Below, piece by piece: positions 46,213-57,084 of a DNA stretch of 64,000 nucleotides (position 1 is its first letter; each line of letters begins with the position of its first letter). A program made the translations under genes and the position numbers. The DNA is from Epichloe hybrida. Its lineage: Eukaryota; Ascomycota; Sordariomycetes; Hypocreales; Clavicipitaceae. Location of the stretch: the NCBI GenBank assembly GCA_019022495.1, contig JAFEKR010000010.1, positions 1,922,001 through 1,986,000 of the forward strand, written 5' to 3'. Under the pieces are notes generated by a model. That model was not told the origin of the DNA. It did no database searches and was given only the letters and a program-made list of their open reading frames with translations.

Positions 46213-49200
46213 AATTAATCTCTCTTAACCTTTTTAAGGATATAAACTATTAGCTAGATTATTATATAGCTAACACTCTAAAGATCTATAAGAAACACGC
46301 TAGTACCTTATAATAATAAAGCTATAGATAATTAGGAAAATAGAGAACCCCTATAGTCTAAAACTATAGATAATAATAGGGTATAATAAACGCTACTTAA
46401 TCCTAATTTAGGTAAAGGTATAGATAATATAACTAAAGAAAAAAGGGTATTATAATAACGCTATAAGGTTATATAATCTAAGTTACATTACCTTTAGAGA
46501 AGATAAGAGGTCTTATAAATAGAGGCGTAAATTAGAGAGCTTAAGGCAAATCTAGGATTAGCTAGACCTTAAACTAGACCTATAATTACCCCTTAATCTA
46601 GACCTATAATTACCTCTTAAACATTAGCTATAATTTTACTTATAGTTTATAGTAATATAGTAATAATTATATAGTAAGGTAGTCTTATTAAAATATAAAT
46701 AAAAATGCTTATATATAAAGGGGAAATGTATAAAAGCCTATAGAATTTCTTAGTAAACTTAGATATACTATTTAAATTAAACTACTATACCTTTAAGGAT
46801 AATATAACTAAGGTAGTATATATAAGTAGCTGCCTAGCTAGTAATATAAAGCAATAGTAAATGCGTTATATAGCTATAAATAGGTATGTAAATTATTTAT
46901 TAATTACCTAGGTAAATTTTCTAAAATAGTTAAAAACTAAAATAATAGATATAAGTATAAGACACTTAGAAATAATAAGGTTATTACTAAATCTTAGGTA
47001 AAAGAATAACTAATTATTTTAATTCTTTATATAAGCCTAGGATAAGGTAAAAGCTAAGTTACCTAAAGAAATCCCTATATATCTAAGAATTATAATCTTT
47101 CTAAATAGCTTAAATAATACTATAAGGAAGTAAATAATTAGTTAAGAGATTTTAATAACCTAAAGCTAACTATAAGGCTAGGGTAAGAAAGCAAAGGTTA
47201 TAATAGGTTTAGGCTAAAATAATAAAAAAGGTTAGGACTTTAAAAGAAAGAGGTAATACTTTTATTTTATATTACCTATAAATAGAGTATAATAATAAAG
47301 TAAAGACTAAGGGAAAAGATTATCCTTAGTGTGCTATAAATATAAAAAGCCTAGGTATGCTTTACTAGCTTACTAGGCACTAGATTATTTTACCTATAAA
47401 AGTACTAAGTATATAACTAAGAAGCATAGAGAAAGTAATAATAAAGCTATATCTCCTAATATAATACTAGTTTAATTAGTATAAACCTAGGAATATATCT
47501 TACTATAAAATACCCTATAGATAATAAAATAAGAATGTAAGTATTTTTATAATAAGATAACTAGTGGTTAGCTATATAAGCACTATTTAATATAGGTATA
47601 TAGTCTTTAATAATTTATCTAAAATTATTATTAAAAAAGGATTAGGAAAATATAATTTAATTAAATAGGATACTAAAGAGTGTAAGTAAAAAAGTGATTT
47701 TATATTAAGGAATTTTAAAAAAATTAGTTAAGATAAAAGATAGTATAGGATTTATAAAGGTTTACTAAGTTAGTTACTTTATTACTAATATAGGTAAAGG
47801 GATAATTCTAGGTATAAACTAAATTAAAGAGTATTTACCTATAATTATATATTAGGAGCATAAATACTAGAGATATTGTGATGATCTAGGCTTTGCCTAG
47901 ACCTAGCAATATAGGTGTCAATTGTACAAGTAAATGATGACTTGTACAATGCGTATTCTTTTGTGTGGCGCAATGGAATTGGGGTCAAACCCACATGGTC
48001 GCGCAGGCACCCGCGATTAGCCCTTAGGGCTAGACCATGACAGATATCTAGTAATAATAAAATATCTCTTCTTTACTTATAGTAAGTAGTAAGTATATAA
48101 AGAGAAAAAAATAGTAGTAGTTACTTTATTATTAGAAGTAATAAAGATTAGGCTAAGTATTCTAGAAAATAAAAATTAAAAAGGAAAAGGAAAAGGTTAA
48201 TTAAAGAACCTAGTAATAATAGATATATAAATAAATAGTAAAGTAACTATATAAATCCTTAAGTATACTTATTTATAGTAAAAAAGCAAAGGTATTATAG
48301 TTATACTAATTTTAGAAAACATAAGTAGTAAAGAAGTTATATTAAATTAGGATAAGAGCACTAAGTGCCTTATACTAATAATCCTAGAAGAATATAGGGA
48401 GTTTATAGATATTTTTTCTGAAGAGTTAGTAAGTAAGTTTCCTAAACTAGGAGGTTATACTTATATAATTAAATTAGAAGAAAGGAAAACACTACCTTAG
48501 AGGCCTATATATAATTTAGCTAAGAGAGAGCTAGAGGTTCTTAGAGAGTACCTTATAAGTATATAGCTTAAAGGGTAAATTAGAAGATTAGTTAGCCTAG
48601 CTAAAGCCTTAATTTTATTTATTCTAAAGAAAGAAGGGAAATTAAGGCTTTATATAAATTATAGGGGCCTAAATAAGATTATAATTAAGAATAAGGCTTC
48701 TTTGCCCTTTATTACTAAAATTCTTAATTAATTAGTAAGCGTAGTTATTTTTATAGTCCTAGATTTAAAAGATATATATTACTAGCTATATATTTACTTA
48801 GGTAATAAGTGAAAAATAGCGTTTTATTATTAATATAGCTACTTTAAATATCTAGTAATGCTATTTAGACTAGTTAATACACTAGTGACTTTTTAGAAGT
48901 ATATTAATAATACTCTTAAAGGACTTATTAATAAGACCTATATTATTTATCTAGATAATACGCTAATATATAGTAGTAAGGTTAAAGATTATATAAAGCA
49001 TATTAAATAAGTTTTATATAGGTTTAAAGAGGTAAGTCTTTTTATTAACCTTAAGAAGTGTTAATTTTTAGTTAAGGAAGTTAAATTTTTAGGCTTTAAG
49101 ATATTAGAGAAAGGTATTATAATAGACCTAGTAAGAGTTAAAGTAATTATAACCTAGCTAATATTATATAGCGTTTTTAATATTTAGTTATTTCTTGGTT

Positions 49201-51830
49201 TTACTAGATTTTACTACTATTTTATTAAATAGTATAGTAAAGTTATTATTTTATTAATAAATTGCCTTAGAGGGAATTAATTAGTAATATTTAAACTAGA
49301 ACCCTATAAGTTAGTAGCGTTTAGAAAGCTTTAATAAAGATTTTAGGAAGTGCTAATTTTAGTGTATTTTAACTTACTTATATATCTTAAAGTAAAGATA
49401 AATATATCTAGATATATAATTAGGGCTATACTTATAATATTAGTGCTAGGTTACTAATACCTAGTTATGTTTATATTAAGGAAAATAACTAATACTAAAT
49501 TATAATATTTAATACCTAATAGTAAATTATTAGCTATCTAAGAGGCTTTTCGCATATAGAGACATTATCTTGCTTATTTAGCTTATATAATTAAAGTTAT
49601 TATAAATTATTTAAACTATAAGTACCTTGCTATAAAGCCTAAGCTTACTAGTAAGTAAGTAATTATACTTAATAAGCTTTATTCTTTTAATTTTAAGATT
49701 ATTTATTATATAGGGAAATTAAATCCTACTAACTTACTTTTAAGAAAACTAGATTTTATAAGTAAGGTAAGGAAAGAGAAACTAATAACTATATAACTTC
49801 TTACCTTTTTATTTAAATTTATAAATACTAAGAGATAGGAACACTATAGTAATATTATTAGTGCTATAGGCTCTATAAAAACATTACTTAATATAACTAA
49901 TAGTTAGTTATAATAATGCTATAATAATACTACTAATATCTAGGGTTTTAAAAAATTATAACTTAACTATATTCCTAAAGAACCTAATAATCTAGATAAT
50001 CTTAGAAGAGTTATATTAGTAAGGTTATTTAATACTTTTTATACTTCTATTAATAAGTAATAAGCTAGCTATAGTAATACTATTAGTACCTAGTGTATAT
50101 ATTGTTTATTACTTAATTATTTTAATTTTCCTATTAGACTAGCTATTTCTAATAGGGATAGACTAGTATAGGTTATTACTAGTAAGTAGTAAAGGCACCC
50201 CTTAAAAACATTACTTATCTATATCCTTATAAGACTAAAAGCATTTATTAAACTAATTACTTATAGAGATATTATAGCTAGAATTTAATTTATTTAAAGA
50301 ACCTCTTCTAAGTTTAACTCTAACTTTCTAGAAAAAAGCTTAGAATTAAAACCCCTAATTTAAGTCTTATTATATAAAGTATAGTAAGGTAATAACTTTA
50401 CTATAGCTTAATTAAAGTTACTTAAAAGTAGTAATCTAGCTATATTCTAGATATAGTTAATTAGACTCTTTAAGCTATTAATATTTAAGAATTATATTTT
50501 TATTTCTCTAGGTATAAGGAAAGAAATTTTATTACTAACTTATAATAACCTTACTACTAGGCACTATAAAGTAAGTAAAACTCTTTATTAGATTATAAAC
50601 TAATATTATTAGCTAATAATAAAGAAAGATATAAAGGGATATATTAGCACTTATATAAATTATTAGACTTTAAAACTAAGGCATTATAAACTATATAGTA
50701 AGCTAGCTATATTACTAGTGCTTAATTACCCTTTTTAAGAATTATTAATAGATTTTATTACTAGACTTCTACTAGTAAAAGATTTAAACTAGACTTATAA
50801 CGTAATTTTAGTTATTATTAACTATTTTATAAAATATAGTATTTATATTCTTATTTTAACATAACTAACTAGTAATAGGCTAGTAACTATATTCTTAGAA
50901 TACGTTTTTAAAGACTATAAAGCCCTAGAAAGTATTATAATAGACTAAGGTTTTATATTTACTAGTGGTTTCTAAATAACTTTTTATTATTTTCTTATAA
51001 TAAAGCGGCTACTTAGCACTGCTTTTTACCCCTAGATAAATAGTTAGATAAAATATTTAAACTAGGTCTTAGAATATTATTTAAGGGCTTTTACTTATAC
51101 TAAATAAATAGATTAGGTAAATAACCTATTAATAGCGTAATTTATGTATAATATAAGCAATTACTTAATGCATAACTATACACTAGTAAAGGTATTATAA
51201 GGTTATAATCCTAGAGGTTTATAGTAAGTAGTAGTAAATATCCCTTTAGTAAATAATTAAGCTAAAAGTAAGATTTTAGCACTAAGAGAGAAGTATACTA
51301 TAATTAAGTAGCTTTTAAGTAACTTATAGACTTAGTATAAAAAATATTATAACTAGAAAAGAACTTTAATAAGGTTTAAAGTTAGTAACTATATTTTATT
51401 ATTAATAAAAAACATTAACCTAAGATACCCTAGTAAGAAGCTAGCTATAAAGTATTTAAGCCCCTATAAGATTAAAAAGGTAATTAGGAGTTATAGATTA
51501 GTATATTAATTAAAATTACTACCTAGGACTTAATTATATAATATATTTAATATTACTAGTCTTAAACCTTTTAAAGGGGACCTAATAAATATAGAAAAAT
51601 ATATCCTTACTATAAGATACTATTAAAGATAATAAATAAGAGTTTAAAGTTAAGAGAATTATTTTATATTACTATAATAAAAGGTATTATAAATATCTAG
51701 TTAAATAAAAGGGCTATAATACTTTAGAGAATTCTTAGGTATTAAAAAGGGATTTTATTACTAGAGAAATTATTAATAACTATAAGTAATAGCTAAGTAA
51801 TAAAGTTAATATAAGGTAATTATATTTTAT
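46213..51830 (+). pseudogene. gag-pol remnant of gypsy chromovirus copy 2
   Basis: Same domains as copy 1: zinc-knuckle region near 47330-47400, RT from about 48460 with YLDN near 48948, integrase tail near 51020-51080, chromodomain with KYLVK-stop-KGY near 51690-51720. The gag part is interrupted at 47877 by a short LTR-like insertion. Many TAA/TAG stops; no functional product possible. Confidence 0.88.
47877..48042. mobile_element. 166-bp TG...CA insertion with 5-bp target duplication, unmutated
   Basis: Starts TGTGATGATCTAGG, ends GCTAGACCATGACA (imperfect inverted ends, 11 of 14), flanked by gatat at 47872-47876 and 48043-48047. Copy 1 has an empty site near 1232. Inside is a perfect 11-bp stem attgtacaagt/acttgtacaat with an 8-base loop. 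Composition is GC-normal inside a RIPed host, so it entered after RIP or is too short to be targeted. Best read as a solo short LTR or TRIM-like element; no relative elsewhere in the window. Confidence 0.85.
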
Positions 51831-52593
51831 AAATTAATATACTAAAGATATTAGAAAATAAAGTTAATTTACTTAGATAACTTAAATAATCTATTATATA
51901 GCTACTAAGTACCTATCCCTTTATAATAAAGTTAGCCCCTAAGACTACTAGTCCTTTATTATTAGTAATAGCTATAGGAGCTATAGAGAAAAAGGCCTTA
52001 GGAGTATCTTTATTATTAGAATCCCTCTCTTTATATATATAAACCTAAAGTGCACTAGGAAGCTTAATAGGACTAATATATTAAGGTGAATTAATAGTAT
52101 TTAGTATAAACTACTAGTAAGTTAGTTAAGTATTAGCTATATATATTAAGAAAGCTTACCTTTAGGATATTTTAGGCTATAAAGTAAAGATAGTTTAAAA
52201 TATTAATCTAAGTCTTTAGATTTATAGTATTACTTAGTAGTGCTATTATAGTATATTTATTATATTTTACCTTATAAGTAATATTAGTAAATATTTAAGT
52301 ATAGTAAATATAACTATACTTATTAGAATTTTTATAAACTAGAATAGTATTTTATAGCTTTTTCTTTACTTTTATAATAGGCTAGTAATAAGTTAGTAGT
52401 AATCTAGTGTCTAGGTAATAGAATTATACTTACTTTATTTTAATAGTAATAGCTACCTTTAGAAGTAGCTTTAATAAGTTTAAATAGCTTATTATAAAGC
52501 TATATAATTTAAGCTAAAGTCTAGTAGTATATTAGTAATAAGTAAGTAAATTCTAGTTAAGAGATATATACTATAATATAGTTTTTATTATTT

Positions 52594-52810
52594 TAAAAGT
52601 AATAAGTATATTTTATTAAATAGCCTATTAAATATTAGCTATAAAGAAGTAATAAATAAGTAAAGAAGTTATACTTAAAGATTTATTATATTTAGCTAGG
52701 AAGGTTTTTTTATTAATAAGGTATCCTAGAATCTTATAAGTACTATTTTTTTAGGAGAATATTTTATATTATTACTTACTAATAATAGCGTATATATAGA
52801 ATTTTCTTTA
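52594..52810. other. ~204-bp segment present in copy 2, absent in copy 1
   Basis: Bordered by ttatttta on both sides; copy 1 (about 5790) has a single ttatttta. This looks like a deletion in copy 1 between short direct repeats. It lies in the non-coding part after the chromodomain. Confidence 0.7.
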
Positions 52811-53737
52811 AAGTTATTTTACTAGTAGTAAGTTAGTAATAAAGATATTATAAGAATATAATAAACTTATAATAAGATTTTAAAAGAAGTTTACTTTAGA
52901 GAAAACTTTATAAAAGACTTTATAGGAGATTTTTTAGTTAATAAATCTTCTTAAGGTGTTAATAAAGGCAAAGTTTAGGCATAAGACTTAGATATAGTAA
53001 ACTAGCTATAAGTTAGCTATAATAGACTAGATAGGGAAGTTATGCTAATAAGAGTATAAACTTATAAGCTAGATAAGGGCAAAAAACTAAGATAAAGGAG
53101 GATAAATAATAATAATAATTAGGGACTAAAAGAGGTTAGTAACTACTAAGTAATAGTAGTAAAAGAGCTATTACTTAGCTAGTAAGAGTAACTTATAAGG
53201 TTAAGGGATATTATAAAAGAAAGGAAGAGTGTAAAAGGGGGGAAATTAGTCTCTTTTATATTAACCCTAGACCCCTTAAGTAATCTAATGCACTATATAT
53301 AGGTAATTCATAAATTATAATAATAACTATTAGCACTGCTAAACGCACATATGCCTAATAGCTACAAGCTTATAGTAACTATAATATAAGCCCTCTAGTT
53401 AAACTATTTAGAACCCTAGCATTAAGTACCTTTTTTATTTAACTAATTATAAAAATTAACACAGGTTATCTATTTTTTTTCTAGCTATATAATAGGCAAT
53501 AATATTTATTTTACTATAGTAAAGCTACATGTAAGCTACTATTTAAATATTACTAACTATAGTAAGGGGTTGTTTTTAATTAGTAGTATTATTATTATTC
53601 TTTCTTTTTATTTACTTATATGTCTAGATATAAGATACCCTATCTTATTTTCCTTATAAAGCTTTAATATAGTAACTATACCCTAAGTAAGTAGCTTATT
53701 TTATAATTAAGGTTAATTATATATAAGGGGGGTATTA

Positions 53738-54007
53738 TATTAGGAGCGTAGAGGTTAAAGATAGGATATTTATTAAAGCAAGTCTTTAGAGAACCTTTAG
53801 GCTATATAAATAATAAAGAGGCTAGCTAGCTATAAGATAGCTATGTGCTTATAAAGCAAGGTATTTATTAAAGACTACGCATATTATTAGTGCTAGGTTA
53901 GATATTAAAACCTTTACGCACCTACCCCTAGCTAGCATCTATCTAGTAGTGACTGCAATAGTCTTAGCTATCACTTCGTTCTTAACCTTTCGGTGCAAGC
54001 CGTGACA
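53738..54007 (+). repeat. 3' LTR of gypsy chromovirus copy 2 (270 bp)
   Basis: TATTAGGAGCG...GTGCAAGCCGTGACA, preceded by a G-run polypurine tract (about 53727-53732). Confidence 0.93.
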
Positions 54008-54072
54008 ATCTATTAGTATTTCTATTATATCTTTTAGTAGTTATTATAAAGGACTAAAGGAAGTCTCTTAAT

Positions 54073-54291
54073 TATTATAGACTAGCCCCTAGGTAACTAT
54101 AATAGGGTGTTAATATAGTATTAAGAGACTTAAGGAGGAAAGAAGGAAGGGTAAGAGGCTATCCCTAGTAGTGCCTCTTATACCCCCTAAGCTACTTATA
54201 TAAGCCCCCCTTTCCTTACCCTAACTACTTCTACTAATTCTCTCTCTAACTGCTATACGGACAATGCTTAGGCAAAGCCTAAGCCCTTACA
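54073..54291 (+). repeat. Solo LTR of gypsy-2 family (219 bp)
   Basis: Same sequence as 36067-36285 with scattered transitions. Flanks ttaat and gagtt do not form a target duplication, so it may be a truncation or recombination product rather than a clean solo LTR. Confidence 0.8.
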
Positions 54292-54410
54292 GAGTTAAAG
54301 TAAAGACTAGCTTAGCTTAGTTTTATTTTATATATATACACTTCCTTAAATTTATATATAGATTTAGTTTACTATTTATATAGTTTGCCTAAAATCATAA
54401 TGTGGGTTTT

Positions 54411-55116
54411 CTATTTTGGCAGCCCTTTGCAGGGCCTCTCTAATGTGCCACCGTAGGTACCACGGATAAAAGTGATAGCTATACTAGCTATCTAAGATCT
54501 AACGAGTTTGCAATAAGCTAGGAAGCGGGCTCTTGCAAGGGACTTCGGTCAGATAGATTGTCATAGATCGTTAGGTCTGGCGGTCATCAAATCGGTCATC
54601 GAATCGGTCATCGAATTGGTCATCGAATTGGTCAGGTTGATAACTTAACTAACGGGATCTGTAACTATAGCGGTCGGATTAATTGTAACTATAGCGGTTA
54701 GAATAATCATAGAACTGTACATCTGATTCAAAGTGCAAGTCAACAGGGCGCTCTAAATCATAGTTAATCTGCTCATCAGATTGATCGGATTGATCAGGTT
54801 GACGGTCAGGTTGATGGTCAGGTTGACAGTTAGGTCGACGATTGGATTGATAATCCGAGTCGCTGCTAGATTCGTACGGATAGTCACATTAATCTAGCAG
54901 ATAGATCTGATGATCAATAGCTTGGTCAGGCCACGAGCGTTGCAAAGGACCTGTAATTCGGTCAGGCTGTTGAATTAGCTGATGGCTTCAACTAGCTAGA
55001 GGTCAGAGCTATCGTCTAATATCCCTAAGGGGTTCTAGGTCACGTGCAGGCCACATCCTTGGCACGGCAGGCCACATCCTAAGGTGACAGGCCACTTGTC
55101 AATTCTAGCACGTAAC
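54411..55116 (-). pseudogene. Degenerate low-complexity gag-like frame between repeats Y and X
   Basis: On the minus strand one frame can be followed from about 55000 to 54540 with only a few TAA/TAG/TGA. It reads RSWPDQAIDHQIYLLD, YESSSDSDYQSNRRP, then QPD repeats (CQPDHQPDRQPDQ), and later QFDD/RFDD repeats. DNA shows the matching 12-bp units cggtcatcgaat and ggtcaggttgac. Gln/Asp/Ser-rich, hydrophilic, no recognised domain; it could be the start of a retroelement gag. It is bounded by X (54991-55116) and Y (54411-54465), both known from other sites in the window, so it is likely the interior of a small non-autonomous element. Confidence 0.5.
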
Positions 55117-55162
55117 AATAAACTTTACTTTAACCTAATAGCCCCTTATATTTATAACCTTA
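55117..55162. other. Short AT-rich spacer ending in TTA target
   Basis: Separates repeat X from the TIR element. The last three bases, TTA, are repeated at 55550-55552. Confidence 0.5.
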
Positions 55163-55549
55163 GTGTCAGATGCGCACGTACGCGAGCGGGCGCGGGCGAC
55201 TTAAAACCAATTATAAGGTGCAATGTTAGCGAGAGCTAGCATTAATATTAGAACCTAGAAGGTGTGTATATTGACTGAAGCTTGCTAGGTCTAAGTGTGT
55301 TGTGCGTGCGAGTCGCTGGCTTATAGCTAGCGGCTCGCCAGTGTCACGTGGACCTAGCCCTAGGGCGTGGCCTGCCCGCGGAGTGCGCTGGTGCACCTGT
55401 GTTGTGAGTGCTGTTGTGAGTGGGGCCTCACAGTGTGCTAGGTAAGCCACTAGACTAAAAGATCCACCAATGCTAGCTCTTGCTAACATTGCACCTTACG
55501 ATTGGTTTTAGGTCGCCCGCGCCCGCTCGCGTACGTGTGCACCTAACAC
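55163..55549. mobile_element. 387-bp element with ~81-bp terminal inverted repeats and TTA duplication
   Basis: Left end gtgtcagatgcgcacgtacg... and right end are inverted copies over 81 bases with 7 differences, all transitions. Flanked by TTA (55160-55162, 55550-55552). A 3-bp TTA/TAA target and long TIRs suggest a PIF/Harbinger-like MITE. A solo LTR sits in the middle; without it the element is about 216 bp. An 87-residue minus frame across it is a by-product of GC-rich TIRs. Confidence 0.82.
55267..55432 (-). repeat. 166-bp solo LTR nested in the TIR element
   Basis: Reverse-strand reading TGTGAGGCCCC...TCAATATA; target duplication gtgtg at 55262-55266 and 55433-55437. Matches 36757-36915 in reverse. 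GC-normal, hardly mutated. Confidence 0.82.
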
Positions 55550-55552
55550 TTA

Positions 55553-55916
55553 GAGCTTATACTTATTATAGGTTTTATTTATTAGTATACTTATAAGTGG
55601 TTAGATAAGAATTATCTTACTAGCTAGGTATTACTAGTAAGAATTATATATTATGACAAATTAGATACATTAGCTATAACTAATAATGTAAAAATTATTT
55701 AAACTTAATTAATAAGTATAAGCTATTGGCTATAACTAATGACGCAAAATTTTTTAAAAATCAATAGTATTAATAAATATATTAAATTAAGCCTCTTTTT
55801 ACTAAGGTATATAGGTGTCACGATCACCGTTGGAATAATAGAAAGAATAGAGAGCTAACTAGATTTTACTACGCTAATAAAACGTAGCTACCTTAGGGTT
55901 AGGTTTTAAACTCTAA
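55553..55916. other. AT-rich stretch, no gene
   Basis: Two related stretches (tagctataactaat near 55670 and 55735) and a GC-normal bit (tgtcacgatcaccgttgg at 55813) that could start an LTR, but no partner is visible. Confidence 0.4.
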
Positions 55917-56025
55917 CTTACTATATAAAAGTAAGTTACTATATAAAAGTAAGTTACTATATAAAAGTAAGTTACTATATAAAAGTAAGTTACTACATAA
56001 AAGTAAGTTACTATATAAAAGTTAG
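55917..56025. repeat. 18-bp tandem repeat agtaagttactatataaa
   Basis: Six copies with one single-base variant (actacataa). Confidence 0.95.
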
Positions 56026-56397
56026 TAATCCTTACTATATACCTTACCTTATATATATATGGTAAGCTTTTAGCTAAGGAGTAGCTTTTATTTATTAAGA
56101 TTATTTAAGAACCTTTATATCTCTTTACCTTACTTATTTATAAAACCCTAATATTTACTTATACTTTTAATATAATACCCCCTCTTTTATATAATTATTC
56201 TTCATTAAAAAATAAGCTCCTAAGCTAAGGTATATTTTGTATAGAAAAGCCTATAAGAAATAATAATATAATATAACCTTAAATATATTTAGTTAAGTAT
56301 AGTCTAATGAAATATTAAAGAATAATAAAAATAAAAATATAGGTTAATATAATACCTTTATTACAAGTATTAATTCTAAATAGTAGCTTATATATAT
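56026..56397. other. AT-rich stretch, no gene
   Basis: No frame or repeat recognised before the copia-1 LTR. Confidence 0.4.
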
Positions 56398-57084
56398 TGA
56401 AATGTAGGGAGCTAGTTGCCGGCTGGCAACAGCTGTACAGGTGCAACTCTACGGTTAGGGACTAGTAGAACCACCACGTTAAATTTATTTAACGCAACGT
56501 AACTGAAGGTTTTGGCAGTTATTAACTAATAGAATTTAATCTAGATGACTTTTATAATATCTTATATACTAATAGAATTGATTTTAGTGACGTTATATAG
56601 GCAATGCGGCTGTTAGATTAAGAGACCTAGCTATCTAGCTAGATTAAAAAGATCTTCTTTCTCTTATATACTTACTAACTATATTAGTGGATTTAGACTA
56701 CTAAAGAGGTCTTACAGGCCACTTTTTATTTTCCGTAAAATTCATTTATATATAAAATCCAAAAAATCAACTCACTACTATACAAACTAGTAACCTATAT
56801 GCACTAAATTTTAGTCTAAAAAATATTCCTATATAAAATAAAAGCCTTATCTTCTAGCTTTAATTTGCTATATGTAAGACTTTTATATAACCTCTAGTTA
56901 AAGAGAAAATCGCTGTCAAGGATAGCTATAGGGTAACCTGCTTACGTCACCCTAGCTTACCTAATTACTAGTGGCGCTGCGGTTATAGATACGCTTGCAG
57001 CCACAACGCAATTAAATAATCCACAATTGATTTGGATTAGTTATCCACACGGTTAGTCACAGCTGTTAACAGCTGCGACGTAGC

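Larger units (their letters stand above)
46057..54007 (+). mobile_element. Ty3/gypsy chromovirus, copy 2
   Basis: 5' LTR remnant 46057-46212 (its first ~115 bp are missing, cut by the copia-1 chimera), internal region colinear with 1-6690 from 46645 on, 3' LTR 53738-54007. Differences from copy 1: a 166-bp insertion at 47877, an extra ~204 bp near 52594-52810, and scattered transitions. Heavily RIPed, so mutation hit both copies with similar but not identical outcomes. It reveals the ~430 bp of leader/gag missing from copy 1 at the window edge. Confidence 0.93.

Noticed and set aside
48020..48042. B-box-like ggggtcaaaccc in the 166-bp insertion suggesting a SINE (motif itself near 47974-47986)
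   Set aside because: TG...CA ends and a fixed 5-bp duplication point to an LTR-type insertion; there is no A box and no tail.
55226..55489. Minus-strand 87-codon frame
   Set aside because: Spans a TIR and the nested solo LTR; the frame crosses element borders.
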